From positions 7,395,501-7,459,500 of the forward strand of contig NC_065414.1 of the NCBI RefSeq assembly GCF_024362695.1: a stretch of 64,000 nt of DNA, written 5' to 3'. Origin of the DNA: Pectinophora gossypiella (taxonomy: Eukaryota; Arthropoda; Insecta; Lepidoptera; Gelechiidae). The notes below the pieces were generated by a model, which was given only the letters and a program-made list of their open reading frames with translations, searched no databases and was not told where the DNA came from. This document shows, piece by piece, positions 8,806 through 21,052 of this stretch. Each line of letters opens with the position of its first letter. Within the stretch, counting starts at the first letter, position 1. Made by a program: the position numbers and the translations under genes.

Positions 8806-10143
8806 TTTTTTTTTTTTGACGTGACTTATTGTAGATTTGCCGCAGATGGCATTAACTACTTGGCCGGACAAATGGGGAGCGCTGAAGGCTCTCACCCGGT
8901 ACAACGTTTAAGACAACAGGCCTGAGGGTGCCCAGTTGGGCGCGAACCTCGGCTCAGGGCGTCGTCTGAGAGGAAAAATATTTGAAAGAATTAATCGACC
9001 CTAGTGGGTCGATAGCGATAAGCGCTGAATGAGGGAAATCGTCGACCACGCCGGCGGGGTCGGTATCGGGGTCCTGAAGTGTTTGGTGTCGCGAGCTGAT
9101 TGGCTGCCTCTATGGCTAAAGTGATCGGGTCGTCGGGATCGTATATTACGTCCTTCGGACGCCGATACTTTTCAGTACCGTCCCTAAGCGGAATGTACTC
9201 GGAAGCCGCAACTACCAGGGGATTTGGGTGGTGCGGAGCAGAATCGAAAAAACGTTTGGAAGCTAATTTGAGCCATTGGGCAATGGTTGGCAGACCTAGG
9301 TCAATGTGCAGATTTTCATTGCGAAGGAACCACGGAGCTCCCGTGGCTTTCCGCATGAAACGATTTTGTATTACCTGTAGACGGTGGATTTGAGAGGGAC
9401 TCGCATGAGCGAAAACTACCCCTGCATAGGTCATGATCGGACGGATGCAAGTCGTGTAGATTTTCACCTTATTCCTAAGGGACAATTTACTTCGCTTGTT
9501 AAGGAGACAGTGAAGACGGCCCATTACAAACGCGGCGCGATCGCGCACACGTTTGATATGGGCCTTGAAAGTAAGACGTCTATCTAAGACTACGCCGAGA
9601 TATTTGACTTGCTCCTCCCAAGGGATCGGCTTGCCAAACATCTTGATGACTTTAAGTTGACGGCGTGACCGTGGCGTGTTATAATAGCCCTTTGAAAAGT
9701 ACACCGCTGCACTTTTCTCCGGGTTTACCTCGATTCTCCATTTGCGAAACCACTTGCCCAAGGCATTGGCCGCGCGTTGGAGGATTCCGGTCATCATAAC
9801 TCGACCACGGCACGAAGAATAGATGGCTGTATCATCCGCAAATAAAGCTAATTCGGTATTAGGGGATTTGGGAATGTCACTAGTATATAATGAAAATAGT
9901 AAAGGGGAGAGGACGGAGCCTTGTGGGACTCCGGCATGTATCGGGTGCGGTGACGAGAGCGTCCCCTCCACGCGGTAGCGAAAGGTTCGATTTGAGAGGA
10001 AGTCTCGTATGATGTGCACGAGACGGTCTGGCACTCCCAGTGAATAAAGCTTGTAGATCAAGCCGTTGTGCCAGACTTTGTCGAACGCTTTCGCCACATC
10101 GAAGAAGAGCGCTCCCGTAGCGACTGGTTTTTTTAAGTTTAAT
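8806..10143 (-). mobile_element. 5'-truncated Jockey-type LINE with exact 12-bp target duplication
   Basis: The 12-mer cctactgaaaca occurs at 8794-8805 and 10144-10155 and defines a 1,338-bp minus-strand insertion. Its 3' end is a poly-T (poly-A on the minus strand) at 8806-8817, followed by ~170 bp of 3' untranslated region and then the reverse transcriptase frame. 5' truncation is the usual result of target-primed reverse transcription. Other copies of the same 3' end lie at 7001-7106, 8722-8779 and 45615-45877, plus a relic at 2695. The open frame and exact duplication suggest a recent event. Confidence 0.92.
8991..10143 (-). CDS. Reverse transcriptase, C-terminal half, of a Jockey-clade LINE (5'-truncated)
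   Basis: This encodes the catalytic part of a non-LTR retrotransposon polymerase, which copies its RNA at a nicked genomic target. The full minus-strand open frame runs from 10376 to 8991 (461 residues), but only residues from about 79 onward lie inside the element; the first 78 are flanking DNA read through by chance. Visible motifs, in full-frame numbering: FFDVAKAFDKVWH with catalytic Asp at 93; GVPQGSVLSPLL at 149-160; FADD with catalytic aspartates 181-182; a VKYLGVVLDRRLTF block near 248-261. The C-terminus is basic, with Arg-rich runs. No frameshift or internal stop is seen over about 384 codons. The endonuclease domain and the first palm motifs are missing, so the copy cannot be autonomous. 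Clade assignment (Jockey-like) is by motif recall. Confidence 0.88.
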
Positions 10144-10279
10144 CCTACTGAAACAAACAGATCAAAAGATCGTCGAAAAAGGCCCTTAGAATACTTTTGA
10201 ATAGGTAGGTGTTGTACAGTAATGATTGTGGATAGACCTTCTGGGATGATAAACTGAAATATTCGACGTTCCTTCTTAT

Positions 10280-10385
10280 ACCAGGGGGTTAGCCAAGTTG
10301 CAAATTGACAGTGACAGTGATAAAAATGTGTGGGATTGACATAAGGTGACATGTCAATCTTAAAATTATATTTCAATCACTGACA
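10280..10385. mobile_element. Partial copy of MITE family A
   Basis: The sequence gggttagccaagttgcaaat, then acagtgacagtgataaaaatg, matches the left arm of the 2164-2316 element (terminal G run, then ttagccaag), with a shortened right arm ending near atcactgacac. The end ggcc is altered. Confidence 0.55.
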
Positions 10386-10785
10386 CTTTTAGAAATCGTT
10401 TACAGTATTGCACTTACATACAGTCAGTTGCACTTTAATACCTAAATAATCCGACCTAAGCTTTGCGTCTACCAAAATCTACTAAGAGACGCATTTGATA
10501 TATCGTCGACAAGTTACTCAGGAGTATACTCCCATCTTTCAGAACTACATAAATTTCAGTCTACACTTTGTACTTTGAAACGGTGGCTTTTGTTACACTT
10601 CCATACATCATAACATGAAAAGGGATACTTGGGAAAAGATCCCCTTTTATAAAATTGGATATTCTTCATTCTTTGACTTATCGGCGGATATTTGTTTGCT
10701 CAATGAGATTTCATTTGAAGTTTTTATTTGCGTGGACAAGGAATTTACGAGTTATATTTTGGGCTATAATGTAACAGTCTATGAG
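10386..10785. other. Spacer without supported gene
   Basis: No gene or repeat recognised. A plus-strand frame at 10615-10851 runs on into MITE family B and has no supporting features. Confidence 0.4.
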
Positions 10786-10932
10786 TACAGTCATGAGAAA
10801 TATAATGTACCCACTTTAGGACTCTGTCGCACTAACATATTTGACATTTAGTGAGACTTACAGTTCGATTTGTCAAAAGAGTTAATGTGACATGGTACCA
10901 AAGTGTATACACATTAATGTTCGTGACCGTAC
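10786..10932. mobile_element. MITE family B, copy 2
   Basis: A 147-bp copy with ends tacagtcatgag and ttcgtgaccgta, closely similar throughout to the copies at 6851 and 39688. It lies 32 bp from the target duplication of the LTR element. Confidence 0.75.
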
Positions 10933-10968
10933 CTAGAATAATGTTTATAGATTTTTTTTAATATATCT

Positions 10969-11614
10969 GTCGTAACAGTAGGGTCGGTCGGTCGTAACAT
11001 CATCATCAGAATAGAGGGTGGGCGTTATAAGAGTGGGCGTTAGAAGACAATAATGGCCGTCATCAGTATCACAATCATTTTATTTACTTCCACATAGTTT
11101 TTGTATCACGATTAAATAAAGTCACAGCATAAGGTACACACTCACGGCAACGTCACGGTATTCGTAACGGTTACACAGTCTCTCGTTATCTAGCGCGCAT
11201 AAGGACGTTAGCGCGAAGGGGCTACTCGCCCTCTACTTGCCCTCCACCACCCATGGTTCCTATATTCGGACCGAATCATCGGGACATGTGAACGTACTTG
11301 CTAGGTACTCTTTTCCGATCACACTTTCTTGACGTCCCTACAAGTTATAGGTGAGCGACTATAGCACTCCACGTTCCGATCGTAATTATTCGACACGTCC
11401 GCTCAAGACGATGGTTCGCGGTAGACTGCCCGACTAGAACGGCAGTGCACGTCCGCTCGACACGACGACTCTGTAGTGACTCTCGACTTCACTCCGCTCT
11501 GCTCGTACGCCACCTTTCGTCGGAGCGTTGCAACTTCATGATGGAAGTGTTGCAACTTCATTGTATTTTCCGATTTGATCAATTTCTCTTCTTTATTCAT
11601 AACTAACTCCGACA
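10969..11614. repeat. Left long terminal repeat (646 bp)
   Basis: It matches 14096-14743 essentially base for base; the only differences I noticed are in the G-run near the left end (cagtagggtc versus cagtgggggtc). TGTCG...CGACA termini. The near identity implies recent insertion, because the two LTRs are identical at the moment of integration. Confidence 0.9.
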
Positions 11615-11724
11615 CGGCCATCCTGCGTGACACACGTCCTCGTGTGTTAATCTGAAACAATATACCACAGCACAGTATCCAAGGTCGCTCGGTCATTCCT
11701 GACCTGACATGAGACTCTATAAAG

Positions 11725-11857
11725 GACTCTACATGAGCTCTACTTGTGACTCTACATGAGCTCTACTTGTGACTCTACATGAGCTCTACTTTTGACTCTA
11801 CATGAGCTCTACTTTTGACTCTACATTAGCTCTACTTTTGACTCTACATGAGCTCAC
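11725..11857. repeat. 23-bp tandem repeat, about 5.7 units, inside the LTR element
   Basis: The unit begins gactctacatgagctctact and ends tgt or ttt. The last unit is truncated. Each unit contains gagctc, a perfect palindrome. Confidence 0.85.
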
Positions 11858-11969
11858 ATTACATCATGATAAATCATCAACTAACAATACACGGACCATT
11901 GACCAGTATTCACACATAAACAACCAAACTTGAAAATCCAATTACTCTTTACACTAAAATCAGCTGAGT

Positions 11970-12200
11970 AACGATATCTCACAACCAGGCGTCACTACCA
12001 CCTAAATCGAGCGGTAGCAACTCATGCCACTTACACCAAGTGACGATATCTCAACACAGTCGTTGCTGCCACCTAAATCGAGCGCCAGCAACTCATGCCA
12101 CTTACACCAAGTGACGATATCTCAACTCAGTCGTCACTGCCACCTAAATCGAGCGACAGCAACTCATGCCACTTACACCAAGTGACGATATCTCAACACA
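11970..12200. repeat. 71-bp tandem repeat, about 3.2 units, inside the LTR element
   Basis: Each unit contains cacctaaatcgagcg, then caactcatgccacttacacc and aagtgacgatatctca. The three units differ at a few positions only. Confidence 0.85.
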
Positions 12201-12240
12201 GCTAGCACACAAACTTTACATTTTAGTTGGTAGAATAGTG

Positions 12241-12711
12241 GTCAATGCGTTACACAATTTCTTTTATATCACTAATTTCTAATTTATGCAGTTCGACTAA
12301 TTCTACCGGAGGTCAACTTGACTTAGATTCAGGTACACTGTCATGACCAAATACAAAGTCAACATGACATCCAGGCCTCGACCGCATACCTGTAGTTTCT
12401 AAGACGAGCAGCACAAAAGTGGCTGCAGCCCCGAACACTACAAGTGCGCAGCTCCCTATCAGAGTTGCTCCGAAACAGGTCAATGGGTTACACAATTTCT
12501 TCTACATCACTAATTTCTAATTCGTTTGACTAATTCTACCGGAAGTCAACTTGACTTAGATTCAGGTACAATGTCATGACCAAATACAAAGTCAACATGA
12601 CATCCGTGCTTCGACCGCATACCTGTAGTTTCTAAGACGAGCAGCACAAAAGTGGCTGCAGCCCCGAACACTACAAGTGCGCAGCTTCCTATCAGAGTTG
12701 CTCCGAAACAG
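12241..12711. repeat. Tandem duplication of a ~235-bp unit inside the LTR element
   Basis: 12241-12478 and 12479-12711 are highly similar (for example agacgagcagcacaaaagtg and gaacactacaagtgcgcag occur in both). The overlapping open frames on opposite strands here (12313-12495 minus and 12652-12993 plus) have no recognisable domain. Confidence 0.85.
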
Positions 12712-14095
12712 GTCAATCATAGCTTTCATTGCTCAATAAAATCAACCAACATTACACATTTACTGCAAAGGACAACAGGCTGTAATATTCCTCCCCAAAC
12801 TGCGGTTACGCTACAAAACAGTCATGAGTCACAACATCCCCTCCCAGGATGGCCACCATGGTCCACGACCACAAAACGACAGAGCACCCTGCTCTCACAC
12901 ACACAAGTCATAAAGTCACAGTGTAGCGACCAACACCTCGAGGAAACATTACCGCATTTAAACAATTACCAATTCGGTATTATCATTATTTAGAATGTTT
13001 TGCTCCAATTTTCTCACTAATGATTTACTGTTTCGGGCATTTTTTTAAGCCTATTTCATTTAATCATAATCCAAATCATTTTACTTCGCAATGTTTACTT
13101 CACTTCATTACGATTTCCAATTATTATTTAATTAAAGTTAACAAAAGAGAACTTTCTGCACTATATTCGTTTGAAACCTAATAAAAATTCCATTATTCAA
13201 ATCAGGTAAAACAGATACGACTCACCGGGACTTATAAGAATTTCCGATAAAAGATCAACCACTGGTCTTGTGACATGGTTTAGGTCTTCAACAGCACCAG
13301 CGCAGCAAGTCCGGCTGGTATACAACGCGCTGCCATGATGTCGTCACTTTACACGGCTACGGCTCAGCCCGCGCCATTTTCATCCCCGCTTGCAATCCAC
13401 CAATTGCCGAACCAAGTTATAACATGAAACAAAAGAATTCACTGTATTATCGTATTCACAAGACTTTCTTTTAATCGGTTTAAAAAGATTTCAATAAAGA
13501 ATGTTGAATATTGAAACATTTGATGAATGACGGTAGATAACAAAACACGTTATTTAACGAGACTCAATTATCATGTCATGATTAATTTCTTTTTGCTTGG
13601 AGTGAGAAAATACAACTTTAACCACGCAGGTTAAGCGTGTCTACACCAATTCGAAATATTTTTAGACCAAAATACAAAGATTTGACGATGATGAAAACAG
13701 ATTGGAAAACGCGATACGATTGACACGGATTGACACAATATGTCTCGTCAATTTTCTTTTTAAACAAAGGGAAATAGTAATTTCCAAGTTAATTTTAAAT
13801 CAATTTCCTCATTATTAGAAACGGAAATTCACCCAGCAATGAAGTCAATAACAATAAGGTTCCAGTATGAAAACGACTCACCGTAATAACAGTTTCCAAG
13901 TTGAGGTACCATAATTTCCAAACACGACTGCAGACAGTATGGAAATATTATGATGTTCACTCCATCATATCTTACGGCATGTAGTGATGCCGATCATTAA
14001 CAAGGTCCAGGTCACTTCAAATTCAGGTCCATATTGTCTTGTTGTGAACGTCGCATCACATTGTCTTCATCCAAGTTCACTAATCCCGCTTCTGA
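12712..14095. other. Remaining internal region of the LTR element
   Basis: AT-rich and non-coding, apart from a GC-richer patch at about 13260-13430. No polymerase or capsid motif was seen in any frame. Confidence 0.5.
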
Positions 14096-14743
14096 TGTCG
14101 TAACAGTGGGGGTCGGTCGGTCGTAACATCATCATCAGAATAGAGGGTGGGCGTTATAAGAGTGGGCGTTAGAAGACAATAATGGCCGTCATCAGTATCA
14201 CAATCATTTTATTTACTTCCACATAGTTTTTGTATCACGATTAAATAAAGTCACAGCATAAGGTACACACTCACGGCAACGTCACGGTATTCGTAACGGT
14301 TACACAGTCTCTCGTTATCTAGCGCGCATAAGGACGTTAGCGCGAAGGGGCTACTCGCCCTCTACTTGCCCTCCACCACCCATGGTTCCTATATTCGGAC
14401 CGAATCATCGGGACATGTGAACGTACTTGCTAGGTACTCTTTTCCGATCACACTTTCTTGACGTCCCTACAAGTTATAGGTGAGCGACTATAGCACTCCA
14501 CGTTCCGATCGTAATTATTCGACACGTCCGCTCAAGACGATGGTTCGCGGTAGACTGCCCGACTAGAACGGCAGTGCACGTCCGCTCGACACGACGACTC
14601 TGTAGTGACTCTCGACTTCACTCCGCTCTGCTCGTACGCCACCTTTCGTCGGAGCGTTGCAACTTCATGATGGAAGTGTTGCAACTTCATTGTATTTTCC
14701 GATTTGATCAATTTCTCTTCTTTATTCATAACTAACTCCGACA
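14096..14743. repeat. Right long terminal repeat (648 bp)
   Basis: The near-identical partner of 10969-11614, followed directly by tatc, the right target duplication. The short minus-strand open frame present in both LTRs (MNKEEKLIKSENTMKLQHF and onward) is conserved simply because the LTRs are identical, so it is not called as a gene. Confidence 0.9.
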
Positions 14744-14747
14744 TATC

Positions 14748-17700
14748 AATAGTCTAGATAAGAAAAGGCGTTCTATGAGTTATATAAACGGGCTCAAGTA
14801 TTAACAGAGTAAACGCTACTATGTGCTTGGAGTAAGGGCTTAAAAGACCTGGAAATAATTGGTTTAATGGTACTGGTAACACTCTTAAGCTGTGTTATCA
14901 GATAATACTACTCTACTGTACCTTTACCGTTTCAAATAACAAAACGTTGATAGCAATTCGCTGTACCTATATGCAAATAAATACGAGAAGGCAAATATGT
15001 TACAAATATTTATATATAAGGCAACCAGTATAAAGAAAAAAGTATTAAATATAACATTTACCTAGTCTTTTAAATTTTTGTGTCTTGTTTATTGATATAA
15101 ATAAACTCATGTAAACAAGTGCATGCTAAACTAGAAAAAATAATCATAATCAACTCAAATTATTTCTCTCAACACCATCTCGAAGTGACGATGAGTTCGA
15201 TATGATTTTACGAATACTTTAAACGAAACGAAACTTATTAAATCAAGATTCAATTAAAAGTTTCTATACTGTTTTTATTATTTCTTGTTCGAGTTCTGAC
15301 GATTGATAGAAATTTCCAATTTGTTATTAAAGTACTGCGGAATAATTTAGTTCAGTTTACGTAAAGTAAATTCTAATCAAATGTACGTATTAGTAATAAT
15401 GGCTTCAATCAGCTGCAAACAGATATTTCATCGAATTGATTTACTAAAATGGTATTTACTTTTTTTTAAACTTTAATTCTTACTAACTAACTTGAGTTCC
15501 TAGATTATGAAAGGAAGGCTTGCTTTTTTACACGATTCACTCTTTACCGTCGTATTACGATTATGGTTACATTTCTGAATTAGTCTTCCTAATATTAAAA
15601 ATATAAAAAATTGCTTTCACGCAAAATTATCAGCTAAAAAATAAAATCAAAATTAGACCTAACTTTTAGATGATACGTAAGTAAGTTAAAAAATAAGTAA
15701 AATAAACAATCTCTCGAGACATTTTCGCTTATTAACCTTCGTCAATGTGCCATAGATAACAAAATTAAACAAGAAGTTAATAACAAACTGCGAAGATTTA
15801 CTGTGGAACGAACGGACACTGCTCAAGGAAAAATAATAACAACAGTAGAAAGTTGTAAAAAACTGTGCCTACACTTATAGTTTGTTATATCCTCGTAACG
15901 CCCGGATTTCCAGACACAATAGTTAAACAATGGGATTTGGATTTTAAAAGGCATCTGGGCCTTACGACCATATAATTATATTGTAATAAACTTCTCTCGG
16001 ATTAAAAATATTCACGGGTTCCAATCCCGTCTGGGCCTAGAATGTTTCGTTATTTTATTTTTTATATACCTAATTATTTTTTATTACATAGTTCGGTACT
16101 GTTAAAATGAAGTAATAGGCAAACTCCTGTCAACAAGTAGGTGTTAATTTTATTGATATTCAAACAATATTCCTGACAGACATAAAATGACACTTCGTAA
16201 ATTGGAATTTACAAGTTTGAATTCTTTAAGTTAAAGAAAAGCTTGCGAAATAAATAGCAACCGTAAACAACATTGGTAGGGATCAAAGGGTAGAAGCTGC
16301 GTAAGCGCGAAAAAAACTTAAGTCTATGGGTAGAAGATTGGATAAGACACAAACACTCCTTACACGATATCTTTTTACAGTCAGATGTATAGATCTATCA
16401 AGTATTGAATTTTCCTGTTCCAAAAAATAATATAACAAAACTATGTTGATAACCCAATTTTGGCTAAGCATTCGAATTTCAAGAAATAATATCATAATTT
16501 TTACTAACTGTCTTGGGAAGCGTCTTCGCGTTTTGAAATATGCCATTTTTGCAACAGGTTTCATATTACAAAGTTCAACGTCCTCTGACTCAGAAACCCT
16601 GTTTACTTTATCATCACAAATGCATGCTTCGTCTAAAACCTCCTCTAGATCTCTGATTAATTCCTACTTAGATAACATGTTTATTGTGACGTGTCACTGT
16701 TAATTGGTATGCTAAACACGAAAAGATTTACAGTTCATTCAACTTGTTGAATATAAAATAATATGGTAAACAAAGAAATATGCCACATTCTTTGAATTCC
16801 TAGGTGATAGAATTTTGAGTGTACTGCTAGTAATAAATGGTAAAACGCTGAATACACACAATAATCTTACAGTACAGCTGAGGAAACATGGATTGCAATG
16901 AAATGCCATGGTTCATTAGTACTTATATCGAATTAGTACATCGAGTAATGTAATCAAACTGATATTCAAACTTTTACGAATATATTGTCAAAAGAAACTG
17001 ATATCAAAATTTAATTGACATTTTTGGTGGAAATTGATATTTTGAGTACCTAATCATTCAGTTAAGTGATTAAAATAGACGATGATGTCTTGGTAATCCT
17101 ACCACTAAAGAAAAAAAATACGTTTAAGCAAAAGGGCAATTTATCACCAGATAAATTGCATAAAGTAAGCTGGACAACAGCATCGAATACTTATCAGGAA
17201 AAACTGTGAAAAAATAAATGTGAATAATCTCACAAAAAATTGCAAGGGATTTCCAATCCGAAAAAGAAATTTACGTTAGGGCAAGGGACTTACAGTTAGA
17301 GATGTCACATTAATTTTGTCGAAACATCCGCGAACCAAGGTGAATAAACTTTGAAAACAGTCATCGAATAGTCATTAGTTGTATAATTTATTAAAAATTG
17401 TTTAGTTTATTTTGATTTATGAAGTTCACCCATGTCATGGTGAGCTTTAGTGAAATTGCTGATAACGCTTGATTTATTCTCCACATTATTAATACAGTTC
17501 ATTCCTACAAAAAAAAAATATGTTTCTGTCGAATTTAGTAATGACGTCAAATTTAGCATAGCTGTCGTTGAAATTAATGCTTACCTCATTATAGTCACTT
17601 AACATGACCATATGACTAGCGGCTACTTTGTCATTGTCTATGAGTTCTTCGTATTTATGTAACATAGCTGAACTGACCTGGCTACTTCTTCCAACCCTGA

Positions 17701-19960
17701 GAGCTTCCGCTCAATTTGCATGTAGGTCAAAGTGGTTCTATCGTGCTTTATATCTACCTACACGTGTGCTATTTACATTTAGATAAGACGGGTTGGATTG
17801 GTTTAAAAACCAGAATACTGAAAGAGCAAGGTATTGTAGGAAAATGTGGTAACGGAACGAAACATTCTTGAGCATTTACTTAAGCTCCAGAAATAACATT
17901 TTTAGTCATATAAGACTATTATAATATTATTGTTATATTCATAGGTGCCTCAAGCAATCAGACTGAAAAGAATGGAATGAATACCACGTTTCACACAATA
18001 GGCGTCTGCGAACCTAATACGGGAAATATTTCATTCCATGGAATCCAAAGAAATTGCTGGATGAATGAACACGCTGTCTGATACATCTTGTCAGTGTAAA
18101 TATGTATAGCCAACTATTACTGTCTCAGTTTTGCATAGCAATTAATACAGTTTTTTTTTGTTTATATAGATATACGAATAATTATGGAATTTTTCATTTA
18201 AGACTTTGTTGACTCGATGTGTATTTTCATTGACATTAAGTACAAAGAGATTAAAGTAACTGATGCTCCCTCTATCCTGGATATTCTATTAACCGTGTCA
18301 AGAACATAATTTTCTTCCAAAATATACTAGTTACTAATAGAGCTTTTGACATGATCGTGAATTCCTCGTGTGTTTTCATTATGTAAATCATAATAGTCAA
18401 CGACAGCGTCTCCATGGTACTCGATCCAAAAGCAATTTATGTGTCAATTATAGTATTAAGTCATTTTAGTGTTGACGTGTTCCTCATACGTATCAAAATA
18501 TAGTTTGGTATTAACATGTCGAACACGTAGTTTGAGATTATCATCGGTCTCCTTTATAGAGATTTATGGCTGAGGACAGACGCTACCTTTATGAATTGTG
18601 TAGGTTTTAGATAACTCATACCCTTGGACTGAGTCACTAAATCTAGTAGGTATTATCTTTACTGTAGTCTCATGAGGATTATGATTATAATTCCTACATA
18701 TTCTGGACATGTGTGGTGACTGAATTAGAACACATAGTGACTTTTATGTCTTGGAATTGCATCAAGCATCTGTTGCATCACTGCTTCTAGAGAGATCAAT
18801 ACGAGTTTAGTACTGTCAATTTTCCGCTTATTATAAATAATACTTGCTTTGCTTGTACTGTATATTTCAACTAGATACTTCTAATACATCTGTCCTACAT
18901 TTCCATATATATATTGTCGTGGGTGTTAGAACAATATATTATCGTTTCTCGCTTCGACACGTGTCATCATGTAATGTAGTTTTTATAAGCAAAGCAGTTC
19001 GTAGAGTTAAAATTGTTTACTGCAGAAGTGATTATAGATTACTAGGCACTTTATTGATTGTGTTTTTACGAATATAGAACTATCTCAGTTCTAGTTCGGG
19101 ATATGATATAACATTTGATTATATTATATTATGTATTATTCGTTAATTACTTATTATGATTCATACTGCAACTTTTAGAGGAAAACTTAAACAAAATAAT
19201 GTAAAAAATCTTTGTGGTTATCGGTAGGCGGTCCTCGAAATTGTATGTTCTGTACTCTGTCCAAATTTAAGAGAGTGTGGGATGCGATACGGTACCTTTG
19301 TAGCAAATTTTATTGCCAGATTATGTTTAAACGTGACTCTTTGGATTTCAGGTTTCTCAAGGAGATCAAGGTTCGTTTGTACGAAATTGCTTCAATTTCC
19401 TAAATGAAGCTCATTAGAAATAACTTGGTTTGAAAAGACTGAAAATGGAAGCAAACGCTGAATTAAATTTGATTTCGGATTTCTTTCATTTCGTTTCAAG
19501 CAGAGTTCAGGACAGAGTTGATGCAATATTCCAAATAGAAGAGCTGTATTTACAGCTTAAATTCCAAACTTTGAGAAAACCAAATCTGAATTCTAGTTAG
19601 TTTGAGCAAATGAAACTTCTACGATATCTACATTTTTTTTCTATAGGTATTATTTTTATGTTTTTGAAACGAATCTGCTTTCAACTATCTAACTAAACTA
19701 ATAACGATTTCAACTTCGTGTTAATTCTGTTATAAGTCAAATAACTTAGTTCGTCTCGGAAACTATCTTTTTCTATAGTACCTATATTTAAAGGCATTTA
19801 CAAACTCATGCTGATCAAGTGTAGTTGAGTGGCCTTGCTCTGCACAATGACTGTAAAGATGCCAGTGCCATTGTTAGCCATCCGTGTTCAGATCACCGAT
19901 ACTTGCATAAACAATACTATACTTGTAGTGCTAGGAACTATTAGGAATATGGATTAATTA
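14748..19960. other. 5.2-kb AT-rich stretch without supported gene
   Basis: Only short, compositionally biased open frames. At 16015-16040 a fragment resembling a tRNA B box (gggttccaatcccgtctggg) suggests a SINE relic. No paired splice sites with a coding-like frame between them were noticed. Confidence 0.4.
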
Positions 19961-19964
19961 TTTG

Positions 19965-20020
19965 AACTGTTTATAAATTAGCTAAACTATTGGTAAGCTA
20001 TTGGTAATTTATAAACAGTT
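19965..20020. repeat. Perfect 15-bp stem hairpin
   Basis: aactgtttataaatt (19965-19979) and its exact complement aatttataaacagtt (20006-20020) flank a 26-nt spacer that itself contains repeated agct and attggta motifs. It could be a decayed foldback or a small hairpin transcript; function unknown. Confidence 0.5.
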
Positions 20021-20842
20021 TTATGAAGTATTTATATTGCGTGTTTTTAGCATTTTAAATTATTGATTACCTTTAAAATTTAAAATAACCAAAGTAACAA
20101 CATCTTTCTTATCTTCCTTTGTTCAGTTGATCTCCGTTATTCAGCAAATATACAATTTTATTGTTACGTCATGCAGGTAATAATTATTTATCGGTTTTAC
20201 TATGAACATGATGGACTTTTCACGTAATGTCCTCAAAGCTATCTGTTATATTCTCAGCTCTATATACATCACGATAATTTTTGCTGATACCTACACATGT
20301 TTACTCGCATGACACCGCAGTTTCTAGTGATCGTTATCATTCACTTGTTCGCTGGTTGTTTGTTCAATCTTCTGTCAAAAGTAAATATTGCGGATTCATA
20401 TCGTGAAATGGATTCCCGGCACCTACAAAAACCTATTTCGTTTACAGACTACTTTTTCGTTTTGTTAGCATCAGCATACATGGATTCCATATCTGAATAT
20501 TTTTATTTTTATAAAAGCAAGTTATAGGCCACTTTTGATTTATAATTGTATTGCCGTTCGTTCCATGACCCTTTAAAACTATATTTTGATGAAGACTATA
20601 AACCTACAGAACGCGCGAATGTTAATTTTCGGCAATGACGAATTTATCATCCGTAAGACGATCCTAAACATATTTCATTTTTTTTAACGCATCCAGCGAG
20701 ACATTAATTTCAATTCAAAAGCTGTGAATGAAAAAATAAATAAGCTGTAATAGAATCCTCTATAAATCAACACTTAAAACAGTTACCTCAGATAAGTATA
20801 GTCTACATCAGATAACATAATGTTTTTAATGTACTACTTAAC

Positions 20843-21031
20843 CTTAGTGTTGTCTTGTGTCAAGTGGTAATGTGAGACAAAAATTTTGTCGCAAAATTCT
20901 TTACTTGTTGACTCATCGGAACCTGTTCCAAAATCTGCATTTGTTACGTCACTGCGGACGTTAGCCTTTAAATACATAAGAGGATTAAATAACTCACCCT
21001 TTTTATCAGGAGAATTTTCATTTTTCAACGT
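20843..21031 (-). CDS. Candidate internal exon, 63 codons, phase 0-0 (unknown protein)
   Basis: On the minus strand a strong acceptor (tattactttcag) precedes position 21031 and a donor (AAG/GTTAAG) follows 20843. The 189-nt segment between them is open in the frame that begins exactly at the acceptor and ends in a complete codon. The peptide starts TLKNENSPDKKGELFNPLMY, is polar and non-repetitive, and has one Cys. I recognise no family. In AT-rich DNA, open stretches of this length arise by chance, so the call depends on the matched splice sites and phase. Confidence 0.3.
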
Positions 21032-21052
21032 CTGAAAGTAATATATCTTCAA

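Larger units (their letters stand above)
10969..14743. mobile_element. Non-autonomous LTR retrotransposon (TRIM/LARD-like) with 4-bp target duplication
   Basis: Two long terminal repeats (10969-11614 and 14096-14743) bound a 2.48-kb internal region. Each repeat starts TGTCG and ends CGACA, and the complete element is flanked by the 4-bp duplication tatc (10965-10968 and 14744-14747). The internal region contains no gag, protease, reverse transcriptase or integrase motif that I can find, and much of it is tandem repeats. Such an element must be mobilised by enzymes from a relative elsewhere. Orientation is uncertain: on the minus strand an AATAAA signal lies toward the far end of the LTR, which weakly favours minus; no clear primer site or polypurine tract was identified. 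Confidence 0.85.

Noticed and set aside
8991..10376. Treating the whole 461-codon frame as one reverse transcriptase gene
   Set aside because: The 12-bp target duplication shows that the element ends at 10143; the first 78 codons are flanking DNA.
12313..12993. Open frames on both strands in the LTR element interior as gag or another structural gene
   Set aside because: They overlap the 235-bp tandem duplication, show no recognisable motif, and are not preserved as a single frame.
11403..14744. Two nearly identical minus-strand frames starting M-N-K-E-E-K-L as a duplicated gene
   Set aside because: They lie inside the two LTRs, so their identity reflects LTR identity, and no domain is present.
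20297..20527. Small secreted protein (hydrophobic N-terminus, plus strand)
   Set aside because: Hydrophobic starts are common in AT-rich chance frames; no promoter, splice or cleavage-site support.
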